Assembly (NCBI GenBank): GCA_002408385.1
Contig: DHSB01000212.1
Location: forward strand, 1 to 23,143
Source: Myxococcales bacterium UBA5297
Lineage (GTDB): Bacteria; Myxococcota; Myxococcia; Myxococcales; UBA5297
DNA length: 23,143 bases
Reading direction: 5' to 3'
Part shown: piece after piece, positions 1-7,444 of the stretch
Layout of the letters: each line of letters begins with the position of its first letter
How positions within the stretch are numbered: position 1 is the first letter of the stretch
Made by a program: the position numbers and the translations under genes
Notes under the pieces: generated by a model
What the model saw: the letters and a program-made list of their open reading frames with translations, nothing else
What the model was told of the DNA's origin: nothing
Database searches by the model: none

Positions 1-123
1 GCGTAGAGGCGACCAGCGGGAGCCTCGGAGTCGAGGGGGCCGCGCGAAGTCGAGCAACCTTCGACTCCGCCTCTCTCGTTCCTCGGGAGGCGACGCTCGG
101 GGTGAGCGGGTGGCGAGCCGAGG
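1..123 (+). repeat. dispersed palindromic repeat, copy 1 (left end may be cut by window edge)
   Basis: This stretch matches the right-hand part of three other intergenic elements in the window. The shared core reads CCTTCGACTCCGCCTC, then CTCGTTCCTCGGGAGGC, then ACGCTCGGGGTGAGC, followed by a GAGCCGAGG tail. The left part (GCGTAG, then GAGTCGAG and GAAGTCGAG) resembles the other copies only loosely. As in them, GCCTCTC and GGGAGGC can pair around a short loop. No coding frame here looks real. It abuts the tandem array that begins at 147. The similarity is seen by eye; any function is unknown. Confidence 0.7.
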
Positions 124-146
124 CTCGGCAACCGGCCGCTGCGCGT

Positions 147-545
147 ACCAATCGCCGAGGGACGGCTCCGCAAACGGCACCGGCGCGCGCCAATCGCCGA
201 GGGAAGGCTCCGCAAACGGCCCTGGCGCGTGCCAATCGCCGGGGAAGGCTCCGCAAACGGATTCAGCGCCTGCCAATCGCGTTTCGGAGGCGTTCAGAAG
301 CGATCGGCGCTCTGCCAATCGCGTTCCGAAGACGTCCCGAAGGCGATTGGCACTCTGCCAATCGGGTTCCGGAGGCTTCCAGACGCAACTGGCACGCGCC
401 GACTCGCGTTCCGGAGGCGTCCAGAAGCAATTGGCACGCGCCGACTCGCGTTCCGGAGGGTCCGAAAAGCAATTGGCACAGTGCCAATCGCGTTCCCGAG
501 GGTCCGAAAAGCAATTGGCACAGTGCCAATCCCGTTCCGAAGCCC
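147..545. repeat. tandem array of about 9.5 units of 41-43 bp with palindromic junctions
   Basis: Units begin with GCCAATCG or a variant (ACCAATCG, GCCGACTC) at 147, 189, 231, 272, 314, 357, 398, 440, 483 and 525. Spacings are 42, 42, 41, 42, 43, 41, 42, 43 and 42, averaging 42.0. Units 1-3 share GGCTCCGCAAACGG; units 4-9 share GCGTTCCGGAGG-type sequence and end in CAATTGGCAC or a variant. Each unit end and the next unit start form a palindrome. Two are perfect 8+1+8 sites (472-488 and 514-530) and one is a 9+3+9 site (344-364). Open frames through the array on both strands are artefacts of the repeat. It lies beyond the 3' end of the glycosyltransferase gene, within a gene-free stretch. Confidence 0.9.
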
Positions 546-798
546 GGCCCTCCGCCTGCGCACCGGGCGGCTCCCTCGCCGGACGCGCCAGCCGATGACC
601 GGTTTCCTGAAAATAGAGGTTTATGATCGAGGAAATCCGCGGGGTTGCAATGTCGCTGTCGTAAGCAGAAGGGGTCTCGGTTGCTGTGTTTTCGCGGGCT
701 TGGAGTGTTCACAGGGTCCGCGGCCCGGAGGGCGCTCTCGAAAGACCCGGCTCGCGGGCGCGGCTGCGCCCGGATGGGGCAGGTCCCGCCCGCGTGGT
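546..798. other. intergenic stretch downstream of the glycosyltransferase; no gene seen
   Basis: No convincing coding frame is present. The part at about 600-700 is noticeably less GC-rich than the rest of the window. A GGGCGC/GCGCCC hairpin with a GGCT loop lies at 756-771, about 30 bases beyond the minus-strand glycosyltransferase stop. Only a short T-containing stretch follows it on that strand, so it is at best a weak terminator. Confidence 0.5.
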
Positions 799-1881
799 CT
801 ACAGCAACCGCCGATAGACCCCCGCGACCTGCTCGACACAGGCCTCCCAGCGAAACTTCTCGGCCCGCCGGCGTCCGGCGGCTGCCAGCTCGGTGCGCTT
901 CTGCGGCGAGTCGAGCAGCGCCTGGATCTGCTCGGCCAGCGCGGCGTCGTCGTGGACCGGAAAGGTGAGCGCGGCGCCGCCGGTCACCTCGGGCAACGAG
1001 CCCGCGTCCGAGACGATGGTCGGGGCGCCGCAGGCCATCGCCTCGAGCGGCGGCAGCCCAAAGCCCTCGTAGAGAGACGGGAAGACGAAGGCGGTCGCCC
1101 CCGAGTAGAGCGCGACGAGGGCTTCGTCCCCCTGACCTTGCAGCAGCCGCACCCTGTTCTGCAGCCCCAGGCGCTCGATCTCCGGGCGGATGCGGTCGGG
1201 ACCCTGTCCGCAGAGCACCAGCGTCGGCGCGTCGGCCAGCCGCGCATAGGCCCGCAGCAGCAGGGGCACGTTCTTGTGAGGCGCGAAGCTACCGACGTAG
1301 AGCAGGTAGTCGCGAGGGAGCCCGAGCCGGCCGAGCAGCTCGCCTCGCGCGGCCTCGTCGAGCGGGCGAAAGCGCGGGTCGATCCCGTTGGGGATCACCT
1401 CGACCCTTTCGGCCGGAACTCCGAGTCGCCGCTCGATCTCGACGCGCGAGAACTCCGAGACGGTGACGATGGCGGCGGCGCGCTTGGCGAAGAGCCGAAC
1501 CGCGGTCTGGAAGTAGAGCTCGCGGTGCCGGCCGTAGAGCTGGGGAAGCGCGAGGTAGTTCACGTCGTGGAGGGTCAAGACGTATGGCCGGTGCCAGACC
1601 AGCGGGGCGACGAAGAGCGTCGCGTGGAACAGGTCGACGCGGTGGCCGTAGAGCAGCGCCGGCAGCTCGGCTTGCTCCCTGAGCGAAATCGACGTGGTGC
1701 GCGCCTCGAGCACGCGGGCCTGTGGCAGACGGCGCCGGATCTTGTCGGCCCGGCCGACGGTCACGAGCTCGGCGTCCTTCATCAGGAGCGGGAGCCGCCC
1801 GGCGAGCTCGAGCGCATAGCGAGAGATTCCATCCGGCGGATCGACGAGCATCCGCAGGTCGAGAGCGATGCGAGCGGTCAT
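799..1881 (-). CDS. GT4-family glycosyltransferase (exopolysaccharide/O-antigen assembly)
   Basis: A 360-residue retaining glycosyltransferase of the GT4 (group 1) type, expected to add a sugar from a nucleotide donor to a lipid-linked glycan at the cytoplasmic face. Visible features are an N-terminal acceptor domain starting IALDLRMLVDPPDGISRYA, HDVNYL at about 105-110, the linker motif VIPNGIDPRF (162-171), the donor-domain opening YVGSFAPHKN (195-204), and the E-x7-E motif in YEGFGLPPLE (E272 and E280). Length is normal. The ATG at 1881 was chosen because it overlaps the flippase stop in an ATGA, showing translational coupling; the frame stays open further upstream only as a shadow of the flippase gene. 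Donor and acceptor sugars cannot be told. Confidence 0.92.
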   Translation of the reverse strand: MTARIALDLRMLVDPPDGISRYALELAGRLPLLMKDAELVTVGRADKIRRRLPQARVLEARTTSISLREQAELPALLYGHRVDLFHATLFVAPLVWHRPYVLTLHDVNYLALPQLYGRHRELYFQTAVRLFAKRAAAIVTVSEFSRVEIERRLGVPAERVEVIPNGIDPRFRPLDEAARGELLGRLGLPRDYLLYVGSFAPHKNVPLLLRAYARLADAPTLVLCGQGPDRIRPEIERLGLQNRVRLLQGQGDEALVALYSGATAFVFPSLYEGFGLPPLEAMACGAPTIVSDAGSLPEVTGGAALTFPVHDDAALAEQIQALLDSPQKRTELAAAGRRRAEKFRWEACVEQVAGVYRRLL

Positions 1882-3311
1882 GCGGGACCTCCGTCGTGCG
1901 AGACATGCGGCTCCGCGGAAGCAGGCCGCCTGCCCGGTCGAAGCAGGGCGAAGGCGACCGCGAAGGCCGCGGCCACGGCCAGGACTTCGACGGCGACCCC
2001 GGCGCCCCGGACCGCGGCCCAGACTCCGAGAGCGGCGGCTGCCGCCAGGCCGGACTTGAGGAGGAGCGCGCCTTCGCCCTTTTCGGCCAGCCCGGCGCGG
2101 CAGCGCCCCGCGAAGAGGGCGAAGAAGAGCAGGCCGTCGGTCGCAATCATCGCTGCCGCTGCGCCGGCCACCCCGAGCGACGGGGTCAAGGCGACGACGA
2201 GCGCGACCTTGAGCGCCAACGCGCCGAGCCGGCTCAGCGAGGCCTGCCACCGACGCCCCGCGGCGATCAGCAGGTAGATGGCGACCAGGTTCGAGAAGTA
2301 GAAGGGCGTGGCGAGCGCGAGCAGCGCCAGGGAGAAGCCGGCCGCCTCGAACCCCGGCCCGAACAGCAGGCGCGCCACCGGGGGCGAGAGGATCGCCCCG
2401 ACGCCGGAGGCAGGGAGGACGACGAGCATCGCCAGCCGCGAGACCCGCGAGAAGAAGGGGGCGAGCGACTGCGAAGTGCCCGAACGCGCGAGCTGGGCGA
2501 CGACAGGGAAGGTGCCGCCGACGACCACGAGCGGCAGCCCCTGCGCTGCTTCGAGGATCTTGAGGGCGGCGCCGTACTCGCCGATGGCTGCGTCCGCGAA
2601 GCCGAGCGCCTCGAGCAGCAGGTTGTCGACGTAGAAGTAGAGGTTGATGGCCAGCGAGGCGGTCGCGACCGGCACCGCGGTGGCGAGCGCTCGGCCGACG
2701 AACCGGGGCTCCCATCGCGCGCCGAAATAGAGACCGAGCCGCCGGCGGTACGCCGCTCCAGCGAGGACCGCGAGCAGGTTGGCGATGCTCACCGCGGCGA
2801 TGACTCCAAGCAGCGGAGCCTTCAGCGCCACGGCCGCGATGCCCGCCAGGCTGACGCCGATGCGGGTCGCGACCCGCATCTTCGCCTCCTGGACCATGCG
2901 CTCGTGCGCGTTGAAGATCGCCGTGTGGTAGTCGAGCAGGGTGTTGGCGCCCATGAAGACCGCCAGCAGGGCGATCTCGAGCAGGCGGCTGGGATCGGCC
3001 GCGCCGAACGCGAGGCCGACGGTGGTGGCGGCGACGATGGCCACGCTCGCCAGTCGCAGCGGGGCGAAGCGGCGGATGTAGTCGGCCGCCTTCTCGCGGT
3101 TTCGGGCCGCCTCCTGTGTCAGCAGGGTGTTGAGCCCCAGCTCGCCGCACAACGCCAGGGTCGCCGCGAAGGCATAGGCGTAGGCGTAGCGCCCGAAGCC
3201 CTCGGCCCCCAGCCCGCGCGCCAGCACCAGGTTGAAGGCGAAGCTGATCAGCCGCGAGGCGACCTCGCCCACCAGCTTGCTCGAGATGTTTCGCCGCAGC
3301 CGCTCGCGCAT
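1878..3311 (-). CDS. Wzx-like polysaccharide flippase (MOP superfamily)
   Basis: A 477-residue polytopic membrane protein of the oligosaccharide flippase type. It opens with KLVGEVASRLISFAFNLVLA and ARGLGAEGFGRYAYAY, the usual start of Wzx proteins, in which a first membrane helix is followed by an L-G-x-x-x-F-G motif. About 12-14 hydrophobic segments follow, with short Arg-rich loops. Members move undecaprenyl-diphosphate-linked repeat units across the inner membrane. Its stop overlaps the start of the downstream glycosyltransferase by 4 bp, so the two form one transcription unit, divergent from the glycosyltransferase at 3517. The substrate is unknown. No Wzy polymerase is seen beside it. 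Confidence 0.9.
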   Translation of the reverse strand: MRERLRRNISSKLVGEVASRLISFAFNLVLARGLGAEGFGRYAYAYAFAATLALCGELGLNTLLTQEAARNREKAADYIRRFAPLRLASVAIVAATTVGLAFGAADPSRLLEIALLAVFMGANTLLDYHTAIFNAHERMVQEAKMRVATRIGVSLAGIAAVALKAPLLGVIAAVSIANLLAVLAGAAYRRRLGLYFGARWEPRFVGRALATAVPVATASLAINLYFYVDNLLLEALGFADAAIGEYGAALKILEAAQGLPLVVVGGTFPVVAQLARSGTSQSLAPFFSRVSRLAMLVVLPASGVGAILSPPVARLLFGPGFEAAGFSLALLALATPFYFSNLVAIYLLIAAGRRWQASLSRLGALALKVALVVALTPSLGVAGAAAAMIATDGLLFFALFAGRCRAGLAEKGEGALLLKSGLAAAAALGVWAAVRGAGVAVEVLAVAAAFAVAFALLRPGRRPASAEPHVSHDGGPA

Positions 3312-3516
3312 GTCCTCAACCTGGGCGCGGCCTGTTGTCCGCGCGCCGGCGTCTTATAGCGCACCTATCGCCCTGCGGCCGTCCCCGTCGGCGCAGGCGG
3401 CAGAGACCTCGGAGCTCGGGCGACCGCGGCCCAGGCAGACCCCGGCAGGCGCCTTCACGCCGGCTCGCACCGCGAGGCCGCTGACGACCGAGCCGCTGTC
3501 TGGTAGAAGACGCCGC
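3312..3516. promoter_or_regulatory. divergent intergenic region between flippase and glycosyltransferase
   Basis: About 205 bp separate two divergently transcribed polysaccharide genes, so promoters for both should lie here. On the minus strand a TATAAG hexamer (3353-3358) sits about 40 bases before the flippase ATG and could be a -10 element. No good -35 partner is visible at 16-18 bp. No clear plus-strand promoter was recognised. The role is inferred from gene arrangement. Confidence 0.35.
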
Positions 3517-4686
3517 ATGCGTGTCGCCCTTGTCCACGATTGGCTCCTCGGAATGCGCGGAGGCGAGCGGGTCTTCGAGGCCTTCTGCGAGCTGTTCCCG
3601 GCAGCCGACGTCTTTACCCTCGTCCACATGAAGGGCGCCTGCTCGCCGGCAATCGAGCGGATGCGCATCCACACCAGCTTCATCGACCGGCTGCCGCGCG
3701 CCCACGAGCACCACCGCCACTACTTGCCGCTCTTCCCTCACGCCATCGAGGGCTTCGACTTCACCGGCTACGACCTGGTGCTCTCCTCGTCGCACTGCGT
3801 CGCCAAGGGCGTCATCACCCCGACCGCCTCGATGCACGTCAGCTACGTGCACACGCCGATGCGCTACATCTGGGACCTTCGCCAGGAGTACTTCGGCGAG
3901 GGGCGCGCCGGCCCCCTGACCCGCCTCGGCGCGCGGGCCTTCTCACCTTTGCTGCGCACCTGGGACGAGGCCTCGGCCAACCGCGTCGACGTCTACCTCG
4001 CCAATAGCCACAACGTCGCCGCGCGCGTCGCCAAGCGCTACCGCCGCGAGGCCGAGGTCATCCACCCGCCGGTCGACCTCGAGCGCTTCGCGCCGCGGCC
4101 GGTCGAGGAGCTGGGCGACTACTACCTGATGGTCACCGCCTTCGCGCCCTACAAGAAGGTCGATGTGGCCATCGAGGCCTTCCGCCGTCTGAACAAGCCG
4201 CTGCGCATCGTTGGCTGGGGCCAGGACTGGAAGCGGCTCCAGGCCCTGGCCGCCCCTCCGGTCGAGCTCCTCGGGCCGCTGCCCGATCCCGAGGTCGCCG
4301 AGCTCTATTCGCGCTGCCGCGCCCTCGTCTTTCCCGGCGAGGAGGACGCGGGGATCACCCCGCTCGAGGCCCAGGCCTCGGGCCGCCCGGTCATCGCGCT
4401 CGCCCGCGGCGGCGCCCTCGAGACGGTCATCGGCCTCGGTGAGCCGGCCGGGCGCGCACCGACCGGTCTGTTCTTCGACGAGCCGTCGGTGCCGGCGCTG
4501 ATGGCCGCGGTCGAGCGCTTCGAGTCGAGCTTCGACCAGCTCAAGCCGGAGGACGCGCGCCAGAGCGCCGAGCGCTTCGGCCGCGCCCAGTTCAAGGCCC
4601 GCATCGCGGCGAGCCTGGAGCGAGCCCTGCGGATCAAGGGGTTGCTGCGCCACTCTGACTCCGACCTCGCGCCCGCGGTCCACTGA
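3517..4686 (+). CDS. GT4-family glycosyltransferase (WbaZ/mannosyltransferase-like)
   Basis: A 389-residue glycosyltransferase. The N-terminus MRVALVHDWLLGMRGGERVF, followed by FPAADVFTLVH, HRHYLPLFPHAIE, SSSHCVAKG and VHTPMRYIWD, is typical of a well-populated GT4 group often annotated as (GDP-)mannosyltransferase in O-antigen and EPS loci. The donor domain has YYLMVTAFAPYKKVD (202-216) and the E-x7-E motif as EDAGITPLE (E276 and E284). Start 3517 is chosen because homology-like sequence begins exactly there; the open frame upstream runs through the intergenic region and lacks family character. The TGA stop (4684-4686) lies at the edge of a dispersed repeat copy. Sugar specificity is inferred only from family resemblance. 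Confidence 0.92.
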   Translation: MRVALVHDWLLGMRGGERVFEAFCELFPAADVFTLVHMKGACSPAIERMRIHTSFIDRLPRAHEHHRHYLPLFPHAIEGFDFTGYDLVLSSSHCVAKGVITPTASMHVSYVHTPMRYIWDLRQEYFGEGRAGPLTRLGARAFSPLLRTWDEASANRVDVYLANSHNVAARVAKRYRREAEVIHPPVDLERFAPRPVEELGDYYLMVTAFAPYKKVDVAIEAFRRLNKPLRIVGWGQDWKRLQALAAPPVELLGPLPDPEVAELYSRCRALVFPGEEDAGITPLEAQASGRPVIALARGGALETVIGLGEPAGRAPTGLFFDEPSVPALMAAVERFESSFDQLKPEDARQSAERFGRAQFKARIAASLERALRIKGLLRHSDSDLAPAVH

Positions 4687-4831
4687 AGATGTGTCGAAGA
4701 ATCCGTCGAACGATAACCGGTCAGCCCGAGCGTAGGCCGAGGTTGCGAGGCCGAAGTCGAGGGCCTCTCGACTTCGCTCGAGGTGACCGGAGGGGGCGAG
4801 CCGAGGTGAGGGTGATTTCCCGGCAGACCTT
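4684..4831 (+). repeat. dispersed palindromic repeat, copy 2
   Basis: It matches copy 4 nearly end to end: TGAAGATGTGTCGAAGAATC at the left, CAGCCCGAGCGTAGGC, TTGCGAGGCCGAAGTCGA, and GAGCCGAGGTGAGGGTGATT at the right. The middle differs: where the other copies have CTCCGCCTCCCTCGT, this one has CTCTCGACTTCGCTCGAGG, which pairs with the preceding GAAGTCGAG. It sits directly between a glycosyltransferase stop and the next gene on the same strand. The remaining bases to 5009 hold only a purine-rich ribosome site (GGGAGAGGGG) before the next start. Confidence 0.8.
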
Positions 4832-5009
4832 GACGCCGCCCATCGCCCCGGGGCAGGGGCGAGCGCTCGAGAGAAAACCTGTGTCCCATCTACAGCTTGT
4901 CGGCGCGAACCCCGGCCACCGGCCCGCCGACGGCGCCGCCTCCCGTCGCCCGACAGCGCTACCGACAGTTGCTCTGCGCGGGTCGCGCGGGGAGAGGGGC
5001 TGAGCGCGC

Positions 5010-6407
5010 ATGATCAAGAGACTTCGGCTGCTGACCCCGATCTTCCTCGCCGTCGACGTGGCGCTGGTCGTCGCCGCGCTGCACACCGGCGACTGTCTGC
5101 GCAAGAGCCTGCCCTACGGCATGGGGCTCGCCGCCGACATGAGCTGGCTGACCCCGCAGGTCGACGCCGCCGCGGCGGCCGTCTGGGTCCTCGCCTTCTT
5201 CGTCGTCGGCGCGCACCAAGCGCGGCGCATGACCGAGCGCGGCGCCTGGCGCGCGCTGGTGGTCGGTGACCTGCTCGGGTTCCTCTTCTTCCTCGCCGCG
5301 CTCTTCTTCCTGAAGGTCTACGACTTCTCGCGCCTGCTGGCCGCCTACGCGCTCGCGGCGAGCCTGGTCTTCCTGCTCGCCCGGCACTGGCTCACCTCGT
5401 TTGTCCTCGGCCGCCTCGCGCGGCCGCTCGCGCGTCGAGTGCTGCTCATCGGCGGCGGCGAGGTCGGCCCCTGGGTCGCGCGCCGTCTCGAGGCGATGCC
5501 CTGGGGGATGCAGCTCGTCGGCGTGGTCGCCACCGACGACGGCCTGGAGGGCTTCGAGCGGCTCGGCTCGCTCAAACAGGTCGCCGAGCTGGTGCGCCGC
5601 CACGGCATCGACCAGGTCATCGTCGCCCTGCCGGCCGAGCAGCACGCGCTGGTCGAAGAGGTGATCATGCGGCTGCAGGCCGAGCCGGTGCGCATCCACT
5701 TCGTGCCCGACGTGCTCGAGCTCACGATGATCCGCGCCACCGTCGAGGACTTCTTCGGCGTGCCGCTGGTCGGGCTGCGCGAGCCGCCCATCGAGGACGC
5801 GGGCCGGCTCGCCAAGCGGCTGTTCGATCTTGCCGTCGGCGGCGTCGTCACCCTGTGCGCCGCGCCGGTGATGGGCGCCTGCGCGCTGGCCATCAAGCTC
5901 TACGACGGCGGCCCGGTCTTCTTCCGCCAGAAGCGCATCGGCGAGAACGGCATGCCCTTCGACATGCTCAAGTTCCGCTCGATGGTCGTCGACGCCGAGG
6001 CGAGGCTCAAGGCGCTGGGCATCGACCGCTCCAAGCTCGACAAGGAGAACCCCGCCTTCAAGCTGCAACACGACCCGCGGGTGACGCCCATCGGCCGGTT
6101 CCTCAGGCGCTGGAGCCTCGACGAGCTGCCACAGCTCCTCAACGTGCTCAAGGGCGACATGAGCCTGGTCGGTCCGCGGCCCGAGGAGGCGAAGGTGGTC
6201 GCCTGCTACAGCACCTTCCACCGCAAGCGCCTGGCCGTAAAGCCGGGGATCACCGGGCCGATGCAGGTCAATGGGCGCGGGGATCTGCCCCTGAAGCAGC
6301 GGCTCAACCTCGAGCTTGCCTACATCGAGGGCTGGACGCTCTGGATGGACCTCAAGATCCTCGCCAAGACCATCCCGGTGGTCATCTCCGGCAAGGGCGC
6401 GTACTAG
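5010..6407 (+). CDS. polyprenyl-phosphate sugar-1-phosphate transferase (exopolysaccharide priming enzyme)
   Basis: A 465-residue polyprenyl glycosylphosphotransferase, which transfers hexose-1-phosphate (commonly glucose or galactose) to undecaprenyl phosphate and starts repeat-unit assembly. It has about four or five N-terminal membrane helices (to about residue 134) and a soluble nucleotide-binding-like middle (VLLIGGGEVG at 144-153). A membrane segment near 270-295 precedes the catalytic bacterial sugar transferase domain, with FRQKRIGENG (305-314), MLKFRSM (319-325), SLDELPQL (D371, E372) and GDMSLVGPRPE (382-392). Length and order match the WbaP/ExoY-type long form. A purine-rich Shine-Dalgarno (GGGGAGAGGGG) precedes ATG 5010. 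It probably primes synthesis for the flippase and glycosyltransferases nearby. Confidence 0.93.
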   Translation: MIKRLRLLTPIFLAVDVALVVAALHTGDCLRKSLPYGMGLAADMSWLTPQVDAAAAAVWVLAFFVVGAHQARRMTERGAWRALVVGDLLGFLFFLAALFFLKVYDFSRLLAAYALAASLVFLLARHWLTSFVLGRLARPLARRVLLIGGGEVGPWVARRLEAMPWGMQLVGVVATDDGLEGFERLGSLKQVAELVRRHGIDQVIVALPAEQHALVEEVIMRLQAEPVRIHFVPDVLELTMIRATVEDFFGVPLVGLREPPIEDAGRLAKRLFDLAVGGVVTLCAAPVMGACALAIKLYDGGPVFFRQKRIGENGMPFDMLKFRSMVVDAEARLKALGIDRSKLDKENPAFKLQHDPRVTPIGRFLRRWSLDELPQLLNVLKGDMSLVGPRPEEAKVVACYSTFHRKRLAVKPGITGPMQVNGRGDLPLKQRLNLELAYIEGWTLWMDLKILAKTIPVVISGKGAY

Positions 6408-6409
6408 GG

Positions 6410-6437
6410 CCGGCGGGAGCGGCGCTTCTCCCGCCGG
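6410..6437 (+). terminator. strong hairpin just after the sugar transferase stop
   Basis: CCGGCGGGAG (6410-6419) pairs perfectly with CTCCCGCCGG (6428-6437) around an 8-base loop, 3 bases after the TAG stop. There is no T-run after it, so it may stabilise the 3' end or act with Rho rather than being a classical intrinsic terminator. Confidence 0.5.
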
Positions 6438-6746
6438 GCGCGGCGGGGCCCGCGCGGCAAGGGCATCTGTCGACCAGACCCCAAGGTCCTTCGCGATGCA
6501 CCCGGTGGTTAACGTGTTGAGGGGACCTGAGCTGGTCGGGCACGAGACTGCCGGCGGTCCGCGTCTTGCCGGTCGCCCCATCGCAGGGGCAGCGGGCCGA
6601 CAGCCGCGGTCTCAGAAGCTGCAGGGAGCCCGCGCGGGGCCGAGTTTGCACGAAAGCTCACCCCTTCGACCGGAAGACGCGGGCAAGCCGCCGACGGGCA
6701 GCAACTGGAGAGCGGCGCTCGGCGAGAACGAGCGCCCACGACGACC
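6438..6746. other. intergenic stretch with inverted repeats; no gene seen
   Basis: No coding frame looks real. Two structures are visible. One is a long imperfect inverted repeat: GACCAG and AGGTCC (6472-6477, 6484-6489) against GGACCT and CTGGTC (6523-6528, 6532-6537). The other is a small GCCCC/GGGGC hairpin (6575-6590). The promoter of the following tRNA-modification gene should lie here, but no clear -10/-35 pair was recognised. Confidence 0.45.
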
Positions 6747-7373
6747 ATGACAAGCACCCAGCCATTTCCTCCTTCTCTCGTTCAGGCGATCGATCTGGCG
6801 GTTCGTAAGCTCGAGGAGGGCGGAGTCATCATCTATCCGACCGAGACCTTCTACGGGCTCGGCGCCGCGGTCAGCAACTCCGCGGCGCTCAAGCGCCTCG
6901 CTGGAATCAAGGGCCGCGAGGGCAACAAGCCGATGCCGGTCATCGTCCCCGACGTGGAGACAGCGCTGCGCCTGTGGTCGAAGGTGCCGGAGGTCGCCCG
7001 CCTGCTGATGCACCGCTTCTGGCCCGGGCCCCTGACCATCGTGCTGCCGGCGCGTCCCGGCCTGCCGTTCGAGGTCGCGCACACCGGCGAGGTCGGCCTG
7101 CGGGTCTCCTCGCATCCGGTCGCGCAGCAGCTCGCGCGGCGCATCGGCCCGATCGCCGCCAGCTCGGCGAACCTCGCGGGCTCGCGCGAGCGCACGCGCG
7201 TCGCCGAGCTCGACCGCGCCCTGCTCGAGGCCGTCGACGCGGTCGTCGACGCCGGCCAGACGCCCGGTGGTCCGGCCTCGACGGTGCTGCGGCTGACCGA
7301 CGGGAAGCCTCAGATCCTTCGCGAGGGAACTATCCAGCGCGCGCTCATCGAGGCTTGTTTCGTCGGCTCTTGA
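6747..7373 (+). CDS. tsaC: L-threonylcarbamoyladenylate synthase (YrdC/Sua5 family, single-domain)
   Basis: A 208-residue YrdC-domain protein. The family makes threonylcarbamoyl-AMP from threonine, bicarbonate and ATP for the t6A37 modification of ANN-decoding tRNAs in the cytoplasm. Motifs seen are YPTETFYGLG (30-39), KGREGNKPM (55-63) with the conserved Lys/Arg positions, FWPGPLTIVLP (91-101), VGLRVSSHP (116-124) and SSAN (139-142). There is no C-terminal Sua5 domain, so it is the short TsaC/YwlC form. The Shine-Dalgarno before ATG 6747 is weak. A tRNA-methyltransferase-like gene starts 71 bp downstream on the same strand, a functional match. Confidence 0.92.
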   Translation: MTSTQPFPPSLVQAIDLAVRKLEEGGVIIYPTETFYGLGAAVSNSAALKRLAGIKGREGNKPMPVIVPDVETALRLWSKVPEVARLLMHRFWPGPLTIVLPARPGLPFEVAHTGEVGLRVSSHPVAQQLARRIGPIAASSANLAGSRERTRVAELDRALLEAVDAVVDAGQTPGGPASTVLRLTDGKPQILREGTIQRALIEACFVGS

Positions 7374-7444
7374 GCACTTCTACTGGCTCCCCGCTTGCCT
7401 TGGGCTAGAATGCGGCGCGCACACCGGCTGCAATCAAGGTTCAC

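Noticed and set aside
147..545. Possible CRISPR array (regular 42-bp spacing, palindromic repeats)
   Set aside because: The whole unit repeats with gradual drift; there are no unique spacers between identical repeats and no cas genes are in the window.
102..712. Open frames of 90-174 codons on both strands over the tandem array
   Set aside because: They translate the repeat into Arg/Ala-rich repeated peptides in several frames at once, with no ribosome site or family features.
229..3359. Long plus-strand frames (682 and 545 codons) across the glycosyltransferase and flippase genes
   Set aside because: Their sequence is Arg/Glu/Gly-rich and unlike any family. They mirror the real minus-strand genes.
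7383..7411. TAGAAT (7406-7411) as a sigma-70 -10 element for the TrmN6-like gene
   Set aside because: No -35 hexamer is present at 16-18 bp, and the gene may simply be co-transcribed with the upstream tsaC-like gene.
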